DNA from: an uncultured Schlesneria sp.
Lineage (GTDB): Bacteria > Planctomycetota > Planctomycetia > Planctomycetales > Planctomycetaceae
Direction: 5' to 3'
NCBI GenBank assembly: GCA_903858935.1
Contig: CAIOKO010000020.1
Span: 58,193-122,192 of the forward strand
Length of the DNA: 64,000 nucleotides
Made by a program: the position numbers and the translations under genes. The notes under the pieces were generated by a model that was not told the origin of the DNA, did not search any database, and worked only from the letters and a program-made list of their open reading frames with translations. Shown here one piece after another: positions 25,404 through 35,300 of this stretch. Each line of letters opens with the position of its first letter. Positions within the stretch are counted from its first letter, which is position 1.

Positions 25404-26147
25404 GTGTTCGTCGCCGTCTCATCACAGTGTTTTTCCGATGTCAATTTCGCCACTGCGTGCCAGAATGCAGCCGATTTGGGGTACGACAAGATCGAACTTT
25501 GGCTGAATGAAGCCAGCGATCACCTGAAACCCTCTCAGATCGTCGCATCACCCACGAAGTTTTTTCAACTTTATCGCGAAACGACTCGACTGACCCCGGT
25601 CGCTTTCAACTTGCAAGAGGACGTTCAATTGGACGTCTTCGAGGACCTCTGCAAGGTCTCGAAAATGTTGAAAATCACCCAGATTACCATGCCGGCCGCC
25701 ACGCTTGGCACGCCTTTTAATGAGGAAATTGATCGATTGCGAAGTCGGTTAGCGGCTTCAAACTCTGCTGGAATCCGACTTTCGCTGAAAACGAAGACAG
25801 GGCATTTGACGGAAGACCCTCAAACAGCTGTCGAGCTTTGCCAGGCCGTTCCCGGTCTGGGTTTGACGCTGGATGTCAGTTACTACATCTGTGGTCGATA
25901 TGCGGGACAGAGTTACGATCAGGTCTATCCGTACGTTTACCACACTCATCTGCGTGACACCACACCCAGTCAGGTGCAAGTTCCCGTAGGATTGGGCGAA
26001 GTCGATTACAGCCGCATCATCAGTCAATTACGCCGATTCAATTACAACCGAGCCCTCTCGGTCGAGATCCTTCCAGATTTTCTTCAAGGAAACGATCGAG
26101 CATTGGAATTAAGAAAAATTCGAATGCTGCTGGAAACGCTCCTGTAA
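25404..26147 (+). CDS. Sugar phosphate isomerase/epimerase-like TIM barrel
   Basis: A 247-residue protein of the xylose-isomerase-like TIM-barrel superfamily (AP_endonuc_2), which includes isomerases, epimerases and 3-keto-sugar hydratases. Supporting features are NAADLGYDKIELWL near the N-terminus, LTLDVSYYICG, VYHTHLRDTTP with metal-type histidines, and the late SVEILPDF strand. It starts at GTG 25404 with AGGAG seven to nine bases upstream. It is convergent with greA. The nearby Gfo/Idh oxidoreductase is a common functional companion of this family, but they are not in one operon. Confidence 0.8.
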   Translation: MFVAVSSQCFSDVNFATACQNAADLGYDKIELWLNEASDHLKPSQIVASPTKFFQLYRETTRLTPVAFNLQEDVQLDVFEDLCKVSKMLKITQITMPAATLGTPFNEEIDRLRSRLAASNSAGIRLSLKTKTGHLTEDPQTAVELCQAVPGLGLTLDVSYYICGRYAGQSYDQVYPYVYHTHLRDTTPSQVQVPVGLGEVDYSRIISQLRRFNYNRALSVEILPDFLQGNDRALELRKIRMLLETLL

Positions 26148-26187
26148 AACAGACATCCAGAGAACAGAAAACGCGACAGGTGAGGAA

Positions 26188-26670
26188 TCACGTCTCTTCG
26201 ATCTGAGTGATCTCAAAGTTCGTGATTCCTCTTGGTGCCTGAAACTGGACGTGATCGCCCACTTTCTTGTGCATAAGCGCCGTCGCAAGTGGTGAAGCCG
26301 TAAGGATTTTCATCACGTCGCTGGTGTAGTCTTCTTCGCCAGGTCCAACGAACTCGTATTGCTCAATCGAATTATCGCTGAGGTCTTTTACCGTCACCCG
26401 AGTTCCGAACGTGACGACCCCTTTCGGAAGACTGGACTTATCGACGATGAAGCAGTCCGCAAGCGTGGATTTTAACGAATTAATCCTTGCCTGAAGCATT
26501 CCCTGAGCTTCCCGCTGGCCGTGGTATTCCGCGTTTTCGCGAAGGTCGCCTTCAGCGCGCGCGTCAGCGATCGCCTGAGCAATCTTCGGCATTTCGATTT
26601 CTTCAAGCTGCCGAAGCTCTTCCTTCTTCTTTTCGTAGCCTTCTCGCGAGATTGGCTGTCGTTCCATCAT
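26188..26670 (-). CDS. greA: Transcription elongation factor GreA
   Basis: Rescues backtracked RNA polymerase by stimulating transcript cleavage. The 160-residue protein has the N-terminal coiled coil with the acidic tip GDLRENAEYHGQREAQG (around residues 41-57) and the C-terminal FKBP-like domain (GTRVTVKDL, PLATALMHKKVGDHV). Length fits the family (158 in E. coli). A TATAAT-like -10 box stands 37 bases before the start, suggesting its own promoter although a Gfo/Idh gene lies 65 bases upstream on the same strand. Confidence 0.96.
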   Translation of the reverse strand: MMERQPISREGYEKKKEELRQLEEIEMPKIAQAIADARAEGDLRENAEYHGQREAQGMLQARINSLKSTLADCFIVDKSSLPKGVVTFGTRVTVKDLSDNSIEQYEFVGPGEEDYTSDVMKILTASPLATALMHKKVGDHVQFQAPRGITNFEITQIEET

Positions 26671-26707
26671 CTATGTCCCAAACCGAAATTCATTAAAGAT
26701 ACGCGGA

Positions 26708-26713
26708 ATTATA
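26708..26713 (-). promoter_or_regulatory. Candidate -10 box for greA
   Basis: The minus strand reads TATAAT here, 37 bases upstream of the greA ATG and after the Gfo/Idh stop codon. No good -35 hexamer is found 17 bases further upstream, so only the -10 is supported. Confidence 0.4.
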
Positions 26714-26735
26714 CCAGCGTCAGAGCCAGATGCTA

Positions 26736-27875
26736 TCAGATATTCGTCCAACTTCCGGAAGTGGCACTCTTAAGGACCGCATCACAAATCTTTTGTGTTT
26801 CCAGAGCGTCACGGAATGTCGGACCGACCGAAACGCCTTTGTCGACCCCTTCAAGGAAGTCGGCAACGTGATGAACAAACGTATGCTCGTAACCAATCTG
26901 AAGGCCTGGAACCCACCAGTGGCTCATATAAGGGTGATCGCCATCTGTAACGTGGATTGATCGCCAGCCTCGAAGATTTCCTTCGTCTTTGTGATCGAAC
27001 CATTGAAGTCGGTGCAGGTCGTGCAGGTCCCACTTGATCGAGGCGTTTTCGCCATTGATCTCGAGCGTATATAAGGCTTTGTGCCCGCGGGCGTAACGAG
27101 TCGATTCGAAAAGTCCCAGCGAACCATTTCCAAATCGGCACAAGAAGGCACAAGCATCATCGATGCCGACTTTTTCAACCTTACCTGTCAAATTGTGCTT
27201 ACGTTCTTTGATGAACGTTTCCGTCATAGCTGTGACGTTTTTAATATCGCCATTCAGCCAGATGGCAGTGTCGATGCAATGTGCCAGCAAATCGCCCGTC
27301 ACACCGCTACCGGCCGCAGCAGCATCCAGTCGCCACAGGGCTGTACCGCCCTGAGGAAGATCAGCCGAGATCGTCCAGTCCTGCAGAAAATTGGCGCGAT
27401 AATGAAAAATTCGACCGAGTTTTCCCGAATCGATCAATTGCTTGGCGAATGTAACAGCCGGGACTCGGCGGTAGTTATACCAGACCGTGTTCAGAACTTT
27501 GGCCTTTTCAACCGCCTGGCACATCTGTTCGCCTTGAGCGGTATCCATCGCAAGCGGCTTCTCGCAAAGAATCATCTTTCCATTCGCAGCTGCCGCAATC
27601 GCGATATCGTGATGGAGATTGTTCGGAGTGCAGATATCGATCGCATCAATATCCTTTCGCTCAACTAGTTTGCGCCAATCTGTTTCGATCGATTCGTAAC
27701 CCCAACGGTCAGCAAAGGATTTGACCTTCTCGGCGTCGCGTGCGCAAACAGCTTTCAGTACCGGTTGATGTACGGTATCGAAGAAATGGTTTACTTTTCG
27801 ATACGCATTGGAGTGCGTTCGCCCCATGAATCCGTATCCAACCATGCCGATATTCAAAGGCTTCGCCATCTTCAC
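26736..27875 (-). CDS. Gfo/Idh/MocA family oxidoreductase
   Basis: A 379-residue NAD(P)-dependent sugar or inositol dehydrogenase-like protein. The Rossmann motif is [16 protein letters not shown] at about residues 9-24 and the catalytic-lysine motif is CEKPLAMD near residue 109. The C-terminal alpha/beta domain includes SRAHxxD-equivalent [18 protein letters not shown]. The late [23 protein letters not shown] is typical of the large planctomycete subgroup. There is no Tat signal, so it is cytoplasmic. Substrate unknown. It precedes greA by 65 bases on the same strand. Confidence 0.92.
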   Translation of the reverse strand: MKMAKPLNIGMVGYGFMGRTHSNAYRKVNHFFDTVHQPVLKAVCARDAEKVKSFADRWGYESIETDWRKLVERKDIDAIDICTPNNLHHDIAIAAAANGKMILCEKPLAMDTAQGEQMCQAVEKAKVLNTVWYNYRRVPAVTFAKQLIDSGKLGRIFHYRANFLQDWTISADLPQGGTALWRLDAAAAGSGVTGDLLAHCIDTAIWLNGDIKNVTAMTETFIKERKHNLTGKVEKVGIDDACAFLCRFGNGSLGLFESTRYARGHKALYTLEINGENASIKWDLHDLHRLQWFDHKDEGNLRGWRSIHVTDGDHPYMSHWWVPGLQIGYEHTFVHHVADFLEGVDKGVSVGPTFRDALETQKICDAVLKSATSGSWTNI

Positions 27876-28060
27876 TATCTCCTGAATCTCTGAAGTACAT
27901 CTATTGAATGCAGCTGATCATGACTGTCGTTGGACTCGACGACGATAGTGCCGATTCCAGGACGGGTAAGCATCATACGCGCAGTCTGATGTCACCTGCA
28001 AACGGACGGCAAAGACTTCTTTTCGATTTTGCCGCCGGGCGTCCTTTTTAATTCAACCGA

Positions 28061-29164
28061 TCACCCGTACATCCGGGCCAATTCGCGCAGTTCATCAAGG
28101 ACGTCTTCGACATCGGGCACAATCGCCCCGCACACTCGGCCGCCCCGATCGCAGGCACCCAGCCGTAAAAGATCGTCATAGTCGTCGGACTCTTTCAATC
28201 GCAGATGTGCCCTGTGACCGATTGTTCGGTCGCGAATTTTGTGCACATCCATGTGATGTTCGATCAGCCACGCTGTTCGCGATGTGATATGACCGTCAAG
28301 CGCTTCTAATCCCGTTTCAACGTGATTGTGTTTGTCGAGCCCTTTACCAACGTCGTGCAGCAAAGCTGCAAGCTGAAACTCTTCGTCGTACGGAAGTGCT
28401 TCTCTGGCAAGAACATAGCACTGAAGCGAGTGATATAGAACGTCCCCTTCAGGGTGGTAATATTCGTCCTGCATCACGGTTTCCAGGGGGATCAGAAGCG
28501 ACCGATAAACCTGAAAACGATCAATCGCCGCTTCGGCCGCAGCCAATTCATTTTCCAGATCCGAATCGGGGTATTCATTGCGTAAGAACATTTCAAACTC
28601 AGTCAGAGTCGCTCTCTCCATGGCTTTTCCGGTGATTGAGCTTTTGAAAACAAAGCTCGCTTTGTCGGGCGAATACAACGTCAATTCAATTGGAAAGCGA
28701 TCACGAATATGAATATGAGTAAAGAGTCGTTCCTCTCTCAGTTTGCGAACGCGCTTTCTTTCGACGTCGTAGTCAATCCCTTCTTGGTCAAGACTTCCGG
28801 TAACGGCTTCGACACTTGCCGCGAAGACGTGGATGTCGATATCCGAACCCTGTCGAATATGCCCCGTGAAGGTGCTGCCGATAATTTTGGGTCGACAATG
28901 AGCCAGCATTCGCATGATGCGTAGCGCTTCGACTCGCATCTCGCGCAATCGGTCATGGCGAGAGTTTCCCTCGAACAAATTCGCCATCCGCTGAATTTCA
29001 TCGCGAATTTCAGCGTTGCTGGGAAGTTCAGAAGGCTTGAGCCAGCCCCGACAAAGTCGCCGTGCCGCTTTCATTTTGGCCCGGAAATACTCGGTTTCGC
29101 TTCGCGAGTACATCATACGAGCGGCTTCAACAATAATGCCGCGCCTCAGTTTTTCGTCACTCAT
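28061..29164 (-). CDS. Nucleotidyltransferase-HD domain fusion protein
   Basis: A protein of about 367 residues. An N-terminal helical region is followed by a polymerase-beta-type nucleotidyltransferase core with GSTFTGHIRQGSDIDIHVFA (glycine-serine and two acidic metal ligands) and the third strand FPIELTLYS. The second half is an HD phosphohydrolase with LLHDVGKGLDKHNHVETG. This layout recalls CCA-adding enzymes and GlnD-like proteins, but the RNA-binding poly(A)-polymerase domain is not evident. The ATG at 29164 (MSDEKLRRG) is preferred; the frame is open to 29257. There is no obvious operon partner. Confidence 0.75.
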   Translation of the reverse strand: MSDEKLRRGIIVEAARMMYSRSETEYFRAKMKAARRLCRGWLKPSELPSNAEIRDEIQRMANLFEGNSRHDRLREMRVEALRIMRMLAHCRPKIIGSTFTGHIRQGSDIDIHVFAASVEAVTGSLDQEGIDYDVERKRVRKLREERLFTHIHIRDRFPIELTLYSPDKASFVFKSSITGKAMERATLTEFEMFLRNEYPDSDLENELAAAEAAIDRFQVYRSLLIPLETVMQDEYYHPEGDVLYHSLQCYVLAREALPYDEEFQLAALLHDVGKGLDKHNHVETGLEALDGHITSRTAWLIEHHMDVHKIRDRTIGHRAHLRLKESDDYDDLLRLGACDRGGRVCGAIVPDVEDVLDELRELARMYG

Positions 29165-29584
29165 TCGAATTGTGTCGGTTTTTTGTGGCGATGAATTCGA
29201 AACGAGTTCATTCGCACGGGTAAATTCTGATATGACCCAGCCCATCAAGGCCGACACCGGGCTCGCCTGTCCGGGAACGATTCTAGCGCACGACAGTTTC
29301 TCGTCAAGTTGCCAGACAATTCACGTTGACCCTGAAAACCGACTGCTGATACAAGCCGTTAGTTCGTGGAACGAATTCGATCCGCACCGGTTCGCTTCCA
29401 ACGAAAGATCTTGGAACGGTTTGGGCAAAAGGAATAACAGTTCACGGTCAATGCAGGGGGACAGTCCCATATTCATTGGGCAAACGATGAATCTGACGTC
29501 AAATGCTCGTCTGAATTCGCGGTTTTCGCCATGAAAATGCTTCAGTCCCCATGCCATGAACAGTTACGCAAAAGGAATTTGCAC
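29165..29584. other. Divergent intergenic region, 420 bases
   Basis: Lies between the nucleotidyltransferase-HD gene and a secreted-protein gene. It contains a GGGACAGTCCC palindrome at about 29460 within CAGGGGGACAGTCCCAT. The frames at 29016-29534 have no protein-like composition. No promoter is assigned. Confidence 0.5.
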
Positions 29585-30421
29585 ATGCTTCAAAAATGGA
29601 CTTGTGGCTGGGTATTACTATTCGTCACTACGGCACCCGCATGGTCAGACGAAACCCCTGTACCACAAGGTATTAAGAAGCAGCGTGTTTCGCCAAAACT
29701 TCTCCGCGAAGCGATGGCCCTGCCGGAATATCAGGGGAAACCTGCCCAAACTACCCCACCACCGTCAATCGAACATCTGCAGCGGTTGTCTGACAAATTG
29801 AAGACCAGCGGAGACAAAGAGGGAAGCGAATTATTGCAACGATTCATGCAAGAACACCAGCGGCTCGCCAGCCAATCGGCTCGTGCCGCCGAAAATGAGA
29901 TTGCTCTTAACGTTCGCTGCCAGGTTTTCGAAGTTCAAACTGAGAAACTTCCCAAGGATTCGATCCTGCACAACGATTTGCCTGATCGCCAACATACCGA
30001 GGCGTTCTGCAAAGAATTGAATCACGCCGTATTGGCAAAACACGCGAGCCGCTTATTTGAACCCGTGACTATTTCAACTCGGGTCAACGAAGTCGCGCAT
30101 TTTCATCAGGGAGATGAATTCACTTTCCCGTCAGCAGATGGAAGCTCACCCAGCAGACTTCGGCAAACAGGCACGATCATCGATGTATTTGTCACGCCGA
30201 TCGAAAACGACAAGAACCGCATTGAGTTATCCATCGACTTGTCCGACCCCAAATTTGCGCATGATTCCACTAATTTCGATCCCTCTGTCCATCAAATAAG
30301 CCATCGAAAGCTGGAAGTAACGATGGAAGCGATGATCGGCGAATTGGCCGTTCAATCGATCCCATCTGAAATACCGGGACAAAAGATCTTTTTCGTTACC
30401 AGAATCACGCAAAAGAAGTGA
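29585..30421 (+). CDS. Exported secretin-domain-like protein
   Basis: About 278 residues with a signal peptide (MLQKWTCGWVLLFVTTAPAWS). AAGGA eight bases before the ATG at 29585 fixes the start over 29531. The body begins with low-complexity and helical parts. The C-terminal half (GDEFTFPS, GTIIDVFVTP, NRIELSIDLSDP, KLEVTMEAM) resembles the beta-domain of type II/III secretins. EIALNVRCQVFEVQ resembles the strand that precedes it. It is far too short to form a channel alone. This relation is an inference from pattern. It is followed 48 bases later by a DUF1573 gene, probably co-transcribed. Confidence 0.6.
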   Translation: MLQKWTCGWVLLFVTTAPAWSDETPVPQGIKKQRVSPKLLREAMALPEYQGKPAQTTPPPSIEHLQRLSDKLKTSGDKEGSELLQRFMQEHQRLASQSARAAENEIALNVRCQVFEVQTEKLPKDSILHNDLPDRQHTEAFCKELNHAVLAKHASRLFEPVTISTRVNEVAHFHQGDEFTFPSADGSSPSRLRQTGTIIDVFVTPIENDKNRIELSIDLSDPKFAHDSTNFDPSVHQISHRKLEVTMEAMIGELAVQSIPSEIPGQKIFFVTRITQKK

Positions 30422-30469
30422 CCAATCTGTTTGTCCGGGAAAAAGCCCTTACACAACATCAGGAACGCA

Positions 30470-31294
30470 ATGATGAAGTCGATGACAGGAGTAACGCTGC
30501 GACTGATGACATGGGTGATGGCTCTTTGTCCCCTCTCGCTCGCGGTTCTGTTTCATACCGGTATTCACTCGATACCGCTTTCCATCGAGGTTCCGCGCCG
30601 GCCAGCACTCGCCTTTCATCAATATGCAGTCGATCTGCGGAAGATCTCTGCATCCAGTGAAGCAAATGCAATCTTTGTGTTTCAGAACCGAGGGACTGAA
30701 TCTGTTCGCATCACATCGCTCGTACCAAGCTGCGGATGCTTGACGCCGCTGTTACAAGGGGACCATGACAAGGTCATTCCTGCTGGCGAATTTGGTCGAG
30801 TGATCGTCCGGATGCAGCCAGCCAATTCTACTCCTGGACCGCACGAGTACACGGTTGCAGTCAAGTATTCCGACCCCGAACCCCGGGAGACTCAACTCAC
30901 CCTGAAACTCGAAATCCCGACAACGACGATTACCGTGTCGCCGCCGGCATTGATCGTGTACCACCCAAAAGGTGCGGAACCGACCACGTACGACTTCATG
31001 ATTACCGATGGGCGCGGAACAAAGTTCGAGATCACCGAGGTCTCGATCAACAGCGATCTCGTCGAAACTGCCATCGGCGAAACATCCAGAACTCAAACGG
31101 GGATGTTTCAGCAATCCGTCAGAGTGTCGATTGCCGGCGAATTGCCCCCGGCCCGTACTCAAGTACTGTTACGCATTAAGACAGACGATCGCGACGTCCC
31201 CGAACTGCGAGTCCCCCTGATGTTGCAAGGCCCGGTCACCGCAGTCGCTGATGAAGGGGATCATGCACTCGATCACGAGCATCACAAACACTGA
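30470..31294 (+). CDS. DUF1573 domain protein, membrane-anchored
   Basis: About 274 residues with an N-terminal hydrophobic segment (LMTWVMALCPLSLAVLF) and a DUF1573 domain near residues 50-140. The domain is recognised by FVFQNRGTESVRITSLVPSCGC followed by IPAGEFGRVIVRM. The SCGC motif is the family hallmark, and the fold is Ig-like (ASH-type). A second Ig-like domain follows, and the tail is histidine-rich (DHALDHEHHKH), possibly metal-binding. Function is unknown; these proteins are exported and abundant in planctomycetes and Bacteroidetes. ATGs at 30470 and 30473 follow AGGAA; the longer frame uses TTG at 30431. Confidence 0.82.
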   Translation: MMKSMTGVTLRLMTWVMALCPLSLAVLFHTGIHSIPLSIEVPRRPALAFHQYAVDLRKISASSEANAIFVFQNRGTESVRITSLVPSCGCLTPLLQGDHDKVIPAGEFGRVIVRMQPANSTPGPHEYTVAVKYSDPEPRETQLTLKLEIPTTTITVSPPALIVYHPKGAEPTTYDFMITDGRGTKFEITEVSINSDLVETAIGETSRTQTGMFQQSVRVSIAGELPPARTQVLLRIKTDDRDVPELRVPLMLQGPVTAVADEGDHALDHEHHKH

Positions 31295-31338
31295 CAGGTG
31301 CTCAAAGCAGATCACTTGCTTGATTAATGCTTGAATCT

Positions 31339-32895
31339 TCATCGCCCGCAGGCGACTTCAGCGGCACGCTCGCCGCTGGCAATTGCGTCGGGGACACCAA
31401 CTCCGTTGCAAGCGATTCCTGCTAATGCGATTCCCGTGTGCTGTTTCGTCAATTCTTGTATCCGCGCGACACGATCAAGGTGTCCGACAACGTATTGAGG
31501 CATGGCAACCGGATATCGAACAACTCGCATGAAATCAGGTTCACCCTGAACACCGAGAACCTCAGCGAGTTCATCCCTGACGATCTGTTTTATCTGATCA
31601 TCGGTCTTCTCATACAGTTCTGGCTGCATCGCGCCACCGACGAAGGTCCGTAACAAGACATGATCCGCCGGCGCACGATCGGGAAATTTTCGACTTGAAA
31701 ACGAAACCGCGATAATCTTTCGACCTTCGGAATGTGGTATCACCAACCCAAAGGCTTTCAGTGGGTCGCGGATGTCAGAAAGACGGTGCCCCGAGACAAC
31801 GATCGCGCTTGATGCGTATTCGAGTTTTCCAAGTTCGGAGCTGAGCCTTGAATCAAGTGACTCCAGCATGACGGCCATTCGAGCGGCCGATGCAGCGACA
31901 ACCACCGATGTAAAGGATTCTTCGGTACCGTCCCACAGCTTCAGCACATATCGCTGAGAACCCTCAGACTTTGAAACTTCTTCTTCGACCGTATCATGTG
32001 CGGCAATCGAAAAAATACCGCAGTTCAATCGGACGTGACAGGCGGATTCCACTTTTGATCGCAGCGCACTGACGAGATCCTCCATCCCACCCTTCAACCC
32101 CGCGAACAAGCCATACCGTGCCCCGCTTGATGAGTCCGACGGATCCACTTCCTCAGCCGGCTCGGACGTCATACCCGGCTTCCCTTTTTTCTTTTTTTTA
32201 TTCAGCGAAGCTCGGATCAGGCTACCATGATCGCGTTCCATTTCGAGGAAGCGAGGCATTGTTCCCGCAAGACTTAATCGCTCGGGATCGGCCGTGTAGA
32301 TTCCCCCGACCAGCGGCTGAATCAGGCGATCGAGTGCTTCGCGTCCGAATCGTCGCAAAACGAAATCGGAAAGACTTTCGTCGACGATCGCTGTTTTGTT
32401 TGAACCGCTGGTCGCGCTCGGTCCAAAGGTGGAATTCTGTGCGGCTTTTTGTCGGCTGGGGACGAACCATTCTGCCAGCAATCGAAACTTGCCCCAGACC
32501 GAGAACAACGGAGAGGTGATCACCGGCCAGACTGCCGTCGGACTAAGCAACTGAAAACCTTCAGGGATGGGCAATGGTCGCCCTTCGCGAAGTACCAGTG
32601 CTCCCCGGTAGCGGGCATCTGTCGAGACAAGTCTGTCATCAATCCCAAGCCGTCGACAAAGACTGACGGCCGCAGGCTTGTTCGTCAGAAACGAATCAGC
32701 ACCGGTATCGACCAGATAATCCCCAATCTGCTCAGTTCCGACCAGGCCACCCAAACGAGAACTGGCTTCGAAAAGCGTGACATCGATCGATTCGTTCCGC
32801 TCTTTGGCGAGTTCGATCAGGCGATGCGCTGCCGAGAGACCCGCCAGCCCGCCTCCGATAACGGCTATCCGCTTTACATCCTCGCTCTTACGCAT
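31339..32895 (-). CDS. hemY: Protoporphyrinogen/coproporphyrinogen oxidase
   Basis: An oxygen-dependent FAD enzyme of late heme synthesis. The 518-residue protein starts [26 protein letters not shown] with the dinucleotide-binding motif, followed by [16 protein letters not shown], the family motif DTGADSF, and C-terminal [22 protein letters not shown] lysine-rich insert near residues 235-250 is unusual. Whether the substrate is protoporphyrinogen IX or coproporphyrinogen III cannot be decided here. The ATG at 32895 overlaps the hemE stop by eight bases, so hemE-hemY form one unit. The frame extends to 33009 inside hemE and is not used. Confidence 0.9.
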   Translation of the reverse strand: MRKSEDVKRIAVIGGGLAGLSAAHRLIELAKERNESIDVTLFEASSRLGGLVGTEQIGDYLVDTGADSFLTNKPAAVSLCRRLGIDDRLVSTDARYRGALVLREGRPLPIPEGFQLLSPTAVWPVITSPLFSVWGKFRLLAEWFVPSRQKAAQNSTFGPSATSGSNKTAIVDESLSDFVLRRFGREALDRLIQPLVGGIYTADPERLSLAGTMPRFLEMERDHGSLIRASLNKKKKKGKPGMTSEPAEEVDPSDSSSGARYGLFAGLKGGMEDLVSALRSKVESACHVRLNCGIFSIAAHDTVEEEVSKSEGSQRYVLKLWDGTEESFTSVVVAASAARMAVMLESLDSRLSSELGKLEYASSAIVVSGHRLSDIRDPLKAFGLVIPHSEGRKIIAVSFSSRKFPDRAPADHVLLRTFVGGAMQPELYEKTDDQIKQIVRDELAEVLGVQGEPDFMRVVRYPVAMPQYVVGHLDRVARIQELTKQHTGIALAGIACNGVGVPDAIASGERAAEVACGR

Positions 32896-33934
32896 TTTGT
32901 CCCATCTCATGAACCATTTCGACAAGTGCCTTAACGTGCTCAGGAGGAACTTCGGGAAAGACGCCGTGTCCAAGATTGAAGATATGGCCGGGACGCCCTT
33001 CCGCTGCATCCAATACGGCTTTTGCCCGCTGCCTCAACGTCGGTAAATCCGCCATTAACGAGACCGGGTCTAAATTTCCTTGTACCGCGACGTCATGCCC
33101 GACCGTCTTCCAGCCGTCGGCCAGATTGACTCGCCAGTCCAGACCGATCACGCTTCCGCCCGCGTCTCGTAAGTAAGGTAATAATGCGGGATTTCCCGTG
33201 AGAAAATTAATCACGGGAACTCCAGGTCGAATTCCGTCAATGACGCTCTTCGTATAGGGCATGACGTAACGTTTGTAATCGTCGGGTGATAAGCATCCGG
33301 CCCAGCTGTCGAACAATTGCACTGCCTGGCAACCCGCATTGATCTGGCCATTGATGTACCGAACCAGGCTGCGAGACAACCGTTCCATTAATGTCCGCCA
33401 CGCACCTTCGTCCGTGTACATCATCGTTTTCGTTTTCACATAGTTCTTTGAGCCACCTCCTTCGATCGCGTACGAAGCCAATGTGAAAGGGGCTCCGGCA
33501 AATCCAAGCAGTGGAATATCAGCGGGGAGATCGCGCCGAATCCTTCGAACCGCTTCGAAGACGAAGTGCAGCGATGCAACATCTTCCAATTCTCGAATAC
33601 GATCAACGTCGGCAGGCGAATGAATCGGATTGTGAATTACCGGCCCTTCGCCTTTGGCGTATTCCAGGTCAATTCCCATCGGCTCAAGCATGGGAAGCAG
33701 GTCGGCAAAAAGAATGGCAGCGTCAACACCCAGCACTCGCTGAGCCGTCAACGTCACCTCGGCCGCCAGGTCAGGCGATTTGCAAAGTTCAATAAACGTG
33801 ACTTTGGTTCGAACTGACATGTATTCGGGCAAATAACGTCCCGCCTGACGCATGATCCAGATCGGGGTCGTGTCGGTTTTTTCGCGTCGAGCAGCTTTAA
33901 GAAATCGGCAGTTTTGTAAGGCGGGTGTCAGCAT
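32888..33934 (-). CDS. hemE: Uroporphyrinogen decarboxylase
   Basis: Decarboxylates uroporphyrinogen III to coproporphyrinogen III. The 348-residue protein shows [15 protein letters not shown] (substrate arginines), the conserved [36 protein letters not shown], and the late [11 protein letters not shown] and [16 protein letters not shown]. The ATG at 33934 has GGAG six bases upstream; a start five codons earlier (33949) is also possible. It is the first gene of the hemE-hemY pair. Confidence 0.96.
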   Translation of the reverse strand: MLTPALQNCRFLKAARREKTDTTPIWIMRQAGRYLPEYMSVRTKVTFIELCKSPDLAAEVTLTAQRVLGVDAAILFADLLPMLEPMGIDLEYAKGEGPVIHNPIHSPADVDRIRELEDVASLHFVFEAVRRIRRDLPADIPLLGFAGAPFTLASYAIEGGGSKNYVKTKTMMYTDEGAWRTLMERLSRSLVRYINGQINAGCQAVQLFDSWAGCLSPDDYKRYVMPYTKSVIDGIRPGVPVINFLTGNPALLPYLRDAGGSVIGLDWRVNLADGWKTVGHDVAVQGNLDPVSLMADLPTLRQRAKAVLDAAEGRPGHIFNLGHGVFPEVPPEHVKALVEMVHEMGQNA

Positions 33935-34020
33935 ATCGGCTCCGGTCATAAGGGACCGGATTGTAGCGCGACGGGTCGCTCAAGGGAAACGCAAACAAAC
34001 TATTTCATCGACCAAAATCA

Positions 34021-34422
34021 TTAACTGGTGACAAAAGGTGCGATTAAACCCAGTGCTCCAAGCAGGCTCATGAGGGCAGCCAGTACATAAGCCGGTGAGA
34101 AAGACAAAGAAGGGTTATAGACATGCAGACGTTTTGTACGCTCGCGATGTTGCCAGCAAGCCATTGCCAACGTGGTGACCCCGATCACGATCATCAGCAA
34201 TCCCGTGGGACGAGCACCCAGAAATCGAGGCGGGTGCCGTATCGGGTCTTGCTCATGCAGGTATTCGAAAAATTTGTTTAATGTCAGCCCAAACGTTACC
34301 AGTGATGTTCCCGTCCGAACCCAGGCTAGCAGTGTACGTTCGTAAGCCAGTAGCGTTCGTTCTATCGCCATCTGACCCTGATCCGGTGGCGGTAATTGTC
34401 TGTTCGCGCTGTCCGTTGGCAT
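34021..34422 (-). CDS. DUF202 family small membrane protein
   Basis: About 133 residues with three hydrophobic helices. The N-terminal motif NxxAxERTxLAYxRTxLAWxRT is seen as ERTLLAYERTLLAWVRTGTS, the hallmark of DUF202, followed by helices TGLLMIVIGVTTLAMACW and YVLAALMSLLGALGLIAPFV. Function is not established; relatives (YidH) are inner-membrane proteins. The ATG at 34422 is chosen because the preceding residues of the longer frame (to 34479) are not conserved-looking. Downstream of the GH16 gene on the same strand with a gap of 77 bases. Confidence 0.85.
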   Translation of the reverse strand: MPTDSANRQLPPPDQGQMAIERTLLAYERTLLAWVRTGTSLVTFGLTLNKFFEYLHEQDPIRHPPRFLGARPTGLLMIVIGVTTLAMACWQHRERTKRLHVYNPSLSFSPAYVLAALMSLLGALGLIAPFVTS

Positions 34423-34499
34423 GGGGAGTTTCCGGAAGAAAAAGCTTGACCACGAATCAATTCCAGTTCCGTCCATCACAGAAACTTGTGTGAACGAAC

Positions 34500-35300
34500 C
34501 TAGGAGCGTTGGTAGACGCGAACATAGTCCACCTGAAACTGACGCGGAAACGGCGTACTTGCGTCCGGGTTCCCAAGAAAGTTACCTCCAATGGCAAGAT
34601 TGAGAATCAGGTGAAATCGCTGATCGAACGGAGCTGGATATTTCCCTCCATCGGAACTCCATTCCTTTTGCGTCTGGTAAAGTTCACCATCGATATACCA
34701 ACGGATCGCGCCTTCTTCCCATTCAATCGCGTAGCTATGAAAGTTGTCCGAGAAGTTTCCGTTCGCCAGTTTTTTCTGTCCGCTGCTGAATTTGTTACCG
34801 GGCCATTTTTTGCCGAAATGCAACGTCCCCAGAACCACATTGGGTTCCTGGCCCTTAAATTCCATGATGTCGATTTCACCGCTCGAAGCCCATGTGCCAT
34901 AAACTTCGTCGGTGGGCAACATCCAGATGGCAGGCCAGACTCCCTGACCTGAGGGGAGTTTGGCGCGGACTTCGAACTTGCCGTATTTCCAGTCGCCGCG
35001 ATGTTTACTTCGAATCCTTGCCGAAGAATAATCGCGAACGGTTCCCGCGATGTCGCAGCGTTCCTTTCTGGCTTCCAATACCAAGTGACCTTCTTCGACA
35101 TGGAGGTTCTCTTTTCGATCTGTGTACATCTGCAGTTCCTGGTTTCCCCCTCCAAAGGAGTTCACCTCCGCTTCCCATTTGCTGTAGTCGAGCGATTTGC
35201 CATCAAACTCGTCATTCCAGACGAGTTTCCATTCCCCGTTCTGAGCTGATACTGGCGATACAAGCATAAGCAATGACAACAGGAAGGCTGATCGAAACAT
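34500..35300 (-). CDS. Secreted GH16 family endo-beta-glucanase
   Basis: A 266-residue exported enzyme with signal peptide MFRSAFLLSLLMLVSPVSAQ. The glycoside hydrolase family 16 catalytic signature GEIDIMEFKG near residues 140-149 (E, D, E as nucleophile, helper and acid/base) sits in the jelly-roll fold. Supporting strands are WNDEFDG at the mature N-terminus, SARIRSKHRGDWKYGKFEVRAKL, and LILNLAIGGNFLG near the C-terminus. Likely activity is on laminarin-type beta-1,3-glucan or a related polymer. The ATG at 35300 begins the signal peptide. The extra 39 residues of the longer frame translate a dispersed DNA repeat. Confidence 0.92.
   Translation of the reverse strand: MFRSAFLLSLLMLVSPVSAQNGEWKLVWNDEFDGKSLDYSKWEAEVNSFGGGNQELQMYTDRKENLHVEEGHLVLEARKERCDIAGTVRDYSSARIRSKHRGDWKYGKFEVRAKLPSGQGVWPAIWMLPTDEVYGTWASSGEIDIMEFKGQEPNVVLGTLHFGKKWPGNKFSSGQKKLANGNFSDNFHSYAIEWEEGAIRWYIDGELYQTQKEWSSDGGKYPAPFDQRFHLILNLAIGGNFLGNPDASTPFPRQFQVDYVRVYQRS

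Noticed and set aside
26182..26231. An 11-base inverted repeat across the greA 3' end (GAGGAATCACG / CGTGATTCCTC)
   Set aside because: The arms are perfect but separated by 28 bases and lie mostly in coding sequence. About one such match is expected by chance in a window this size.
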